This document shows positions 5,761 to 6,243 of a stretch of 6,243 nt of DNA, in pieces (the first letter of the stretch is position 1; each line of letters opens with the position of its first letter). The DNA comes from Puniceicoccales bacterium. GTDB taxonomy: Bacteria; Verrucomicrobiota; Verrucomicrobiia; Opitutales; LL51. The DNA lies in the NCBI GenBank assembly GCA_031276935.1, contig JAISMD010000060.1, forward strand, positions 1-6,243. The letters run 5' to 3'. The notes beneath the pieces are model-generated. The model saw nothing but the letters and a program-made list of their open reading frames with translations, made no database searches and was not told the DNA's origin. A program made the position numbers and the translations under genes.

Positions 5761-5792
5761 GTGTTATTTCTCATTTCCAAGCGTTATTTCCC
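5761..5792 (-). repeat. Direct repeat, 20-bp period, upstream of the gpsA promoter
   Basis: On the + strand GTGTTATTTCTC (5761-5772) and GCGTTATTTCCC (5781-5792) match at 10 of 12 positions, spaced 20 bp from start to start, close to two helical turns. They lie about 20-55 bp upstream of the predicted -35 box of gpsA. Such placement suits an activator or repressor binding on one DNA face, but no regulator is implied by the sequence. Chance is possible in AT-rich DNA. Confidence 0.3.
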
Positions 5793-5821
5793 AGTTCCCG
5801 TTAAAATATTGCAACATATGC

Positions 5822-6243
5822 TTAATTTTCAACGGAGGATTCCTGGTCACTTTTTATCTTTGCCGCCATATCTTCGACGGTGAAGTGAAACATTTTCTCC
5901 AAATCCTCCACCCGGGAACCATGGGGTATAAATTTGTCGGGCCAGGCAAAAATATGTACTTTGGCGGATAAATTTTTGTCGGATAAAAATTCCATCACCG
6001 CACTCCCAAAGCCCCCCGATCGTACGTGATCTTCCATGGTATAGATATGGTGGTGATGCCGTGCGCAATTCAATAGCATTTCCTCGTCCAACGGTTTCAC
6101 GAAACGGGCATTGATAATGGTGAAAGAAAATTGGGGTAAAATTTCCCTGATTTCCATGGCCGTGGTCACCCTTTCCCCGAGGGCGATGATTGCAATTTCC
6201 GTTCCTTGGACAAGGGTTTCGCTTTTCCCCAATCGAATGGCAG
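5822..6243 (-). CDS. dxs: 1-deoxy-D-xylulose-5-phosphate synthase, C-terminal part (5' truncated by window)
   Basis: DXS condenses pyruvate and glyceraldehyde 3-phosphate with thiamine diphosphate, the first step of the MEP isoprenoid pathway. The last 139 residues and the TAA stop are visible; the catalytic N-terminal and central domains lie beyond the right edge. The frame runs through the edge (AIRLGKSETLVQG), and the TTG near 6232 is an internal Leu. This is the transketolase C-terminal domain: TEIAIIALGERVTTAMEI, then INARFVKPLDEEMLL, YTMEDHVRSGGFGSAVMEFL and PDKFIPHGSRVEDLEKM, all hallmark DXS segments. A pyruvate dehydrogenase E1-beta or transketolase is less likely because the FVKPLDEE and PHGSR blocks are DXS-specific. 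gpsA begins 118 bp downstream on the same strand. No clear terminator is seen between them. Confidence 0.94.
   Translation of the reverse strand, partial: AIRLGKSETLVQGTEIAIIALGERVTTAMEIREILPQFSFTIINARFVKPLDEEMLLNCARHHHHIYTMEDHVRSGGFGSAVMEFLSDKNLSAKVHIFAWPDKFIPHGSRVEDLEKMFHFTVEDMAAKIKSDQESSVEN

Noticed and set aside
1..6243. Frequent GGGGAAA/TTTCCCC across the window, considered as a functional repeat such as an uptake sequence
   Set aside because: Copies have no constant flanks, occur mainly in codons for Gly-Glu/Lys, and reflect composition rather than a defined motif.

Overview
The window is ordinary bacterial chromosome carrying housekeeping genes. One partial gene on the + strand (thrS, 3' end) converges on seven genes read from the - strand. 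In transcription order on the - strand these are dxs (5' part outside the window), gpsA, nrdR, der, an ABC-2 type transporter ATPase, an unrecognised acidic protein, and fabZ. No RNA gene, insertion sequence, prophage part, CRISPR array or integration scar was found. Base composition looks even, roughly mid-40s % GC by eye, so nothing suggests recent transfer.

Organism: dxs (MEP isoprenoid pathway), FabZ (type II fatty acid synthesis), NrdR and Der mark a bacterium. The Der P-loop reading GKSR, the acidic protein of unknown function and the scarcity of Shine-Dalgarno sequences made me think of Verrucomicrobiota (Opitutae-like) or a neighbouring PVC lineage. This is a low-confidence impression, not a demonstrated placement.

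Layout: 1-369 is the end of thrS. 370-446 is an AT-rich gap between convergent genes, with short repeats. 447-1531 holds the unknown gene and fabZ, joined by an ATGA stop/start overlap. 1532-1716 is an AT-rich upstream region with a good promoter candidate for that pair and a 10-bp palindrome in the leader. 1717-4105 holds der followed 19 bp later by the ABC ATPase, whose permease is not here. 4106-4267 is a gap with a possible hairpin and a weak promoter. 4268-5703 holds gpsA and nrdR, 2 bp apart and surely cotranscribed. 5704-5821 carries a promoter candidate for gpsA that would give a nearly leaderless mRNA, plus a 20-bp-period direct repeat. 5822 to the right edge is the end of dxs.

The genes serve separate core processes: tRNA charging, fatty acid elongation, phospholipid backbone synthesis, ribosome assembly, control of deoxynucleotide supply and isoprenoid synthesis. 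I see no sign of a new defence, mobile or biosynthetic system. The best item for a second look is the acidic protein translationally coupled to fabZ.
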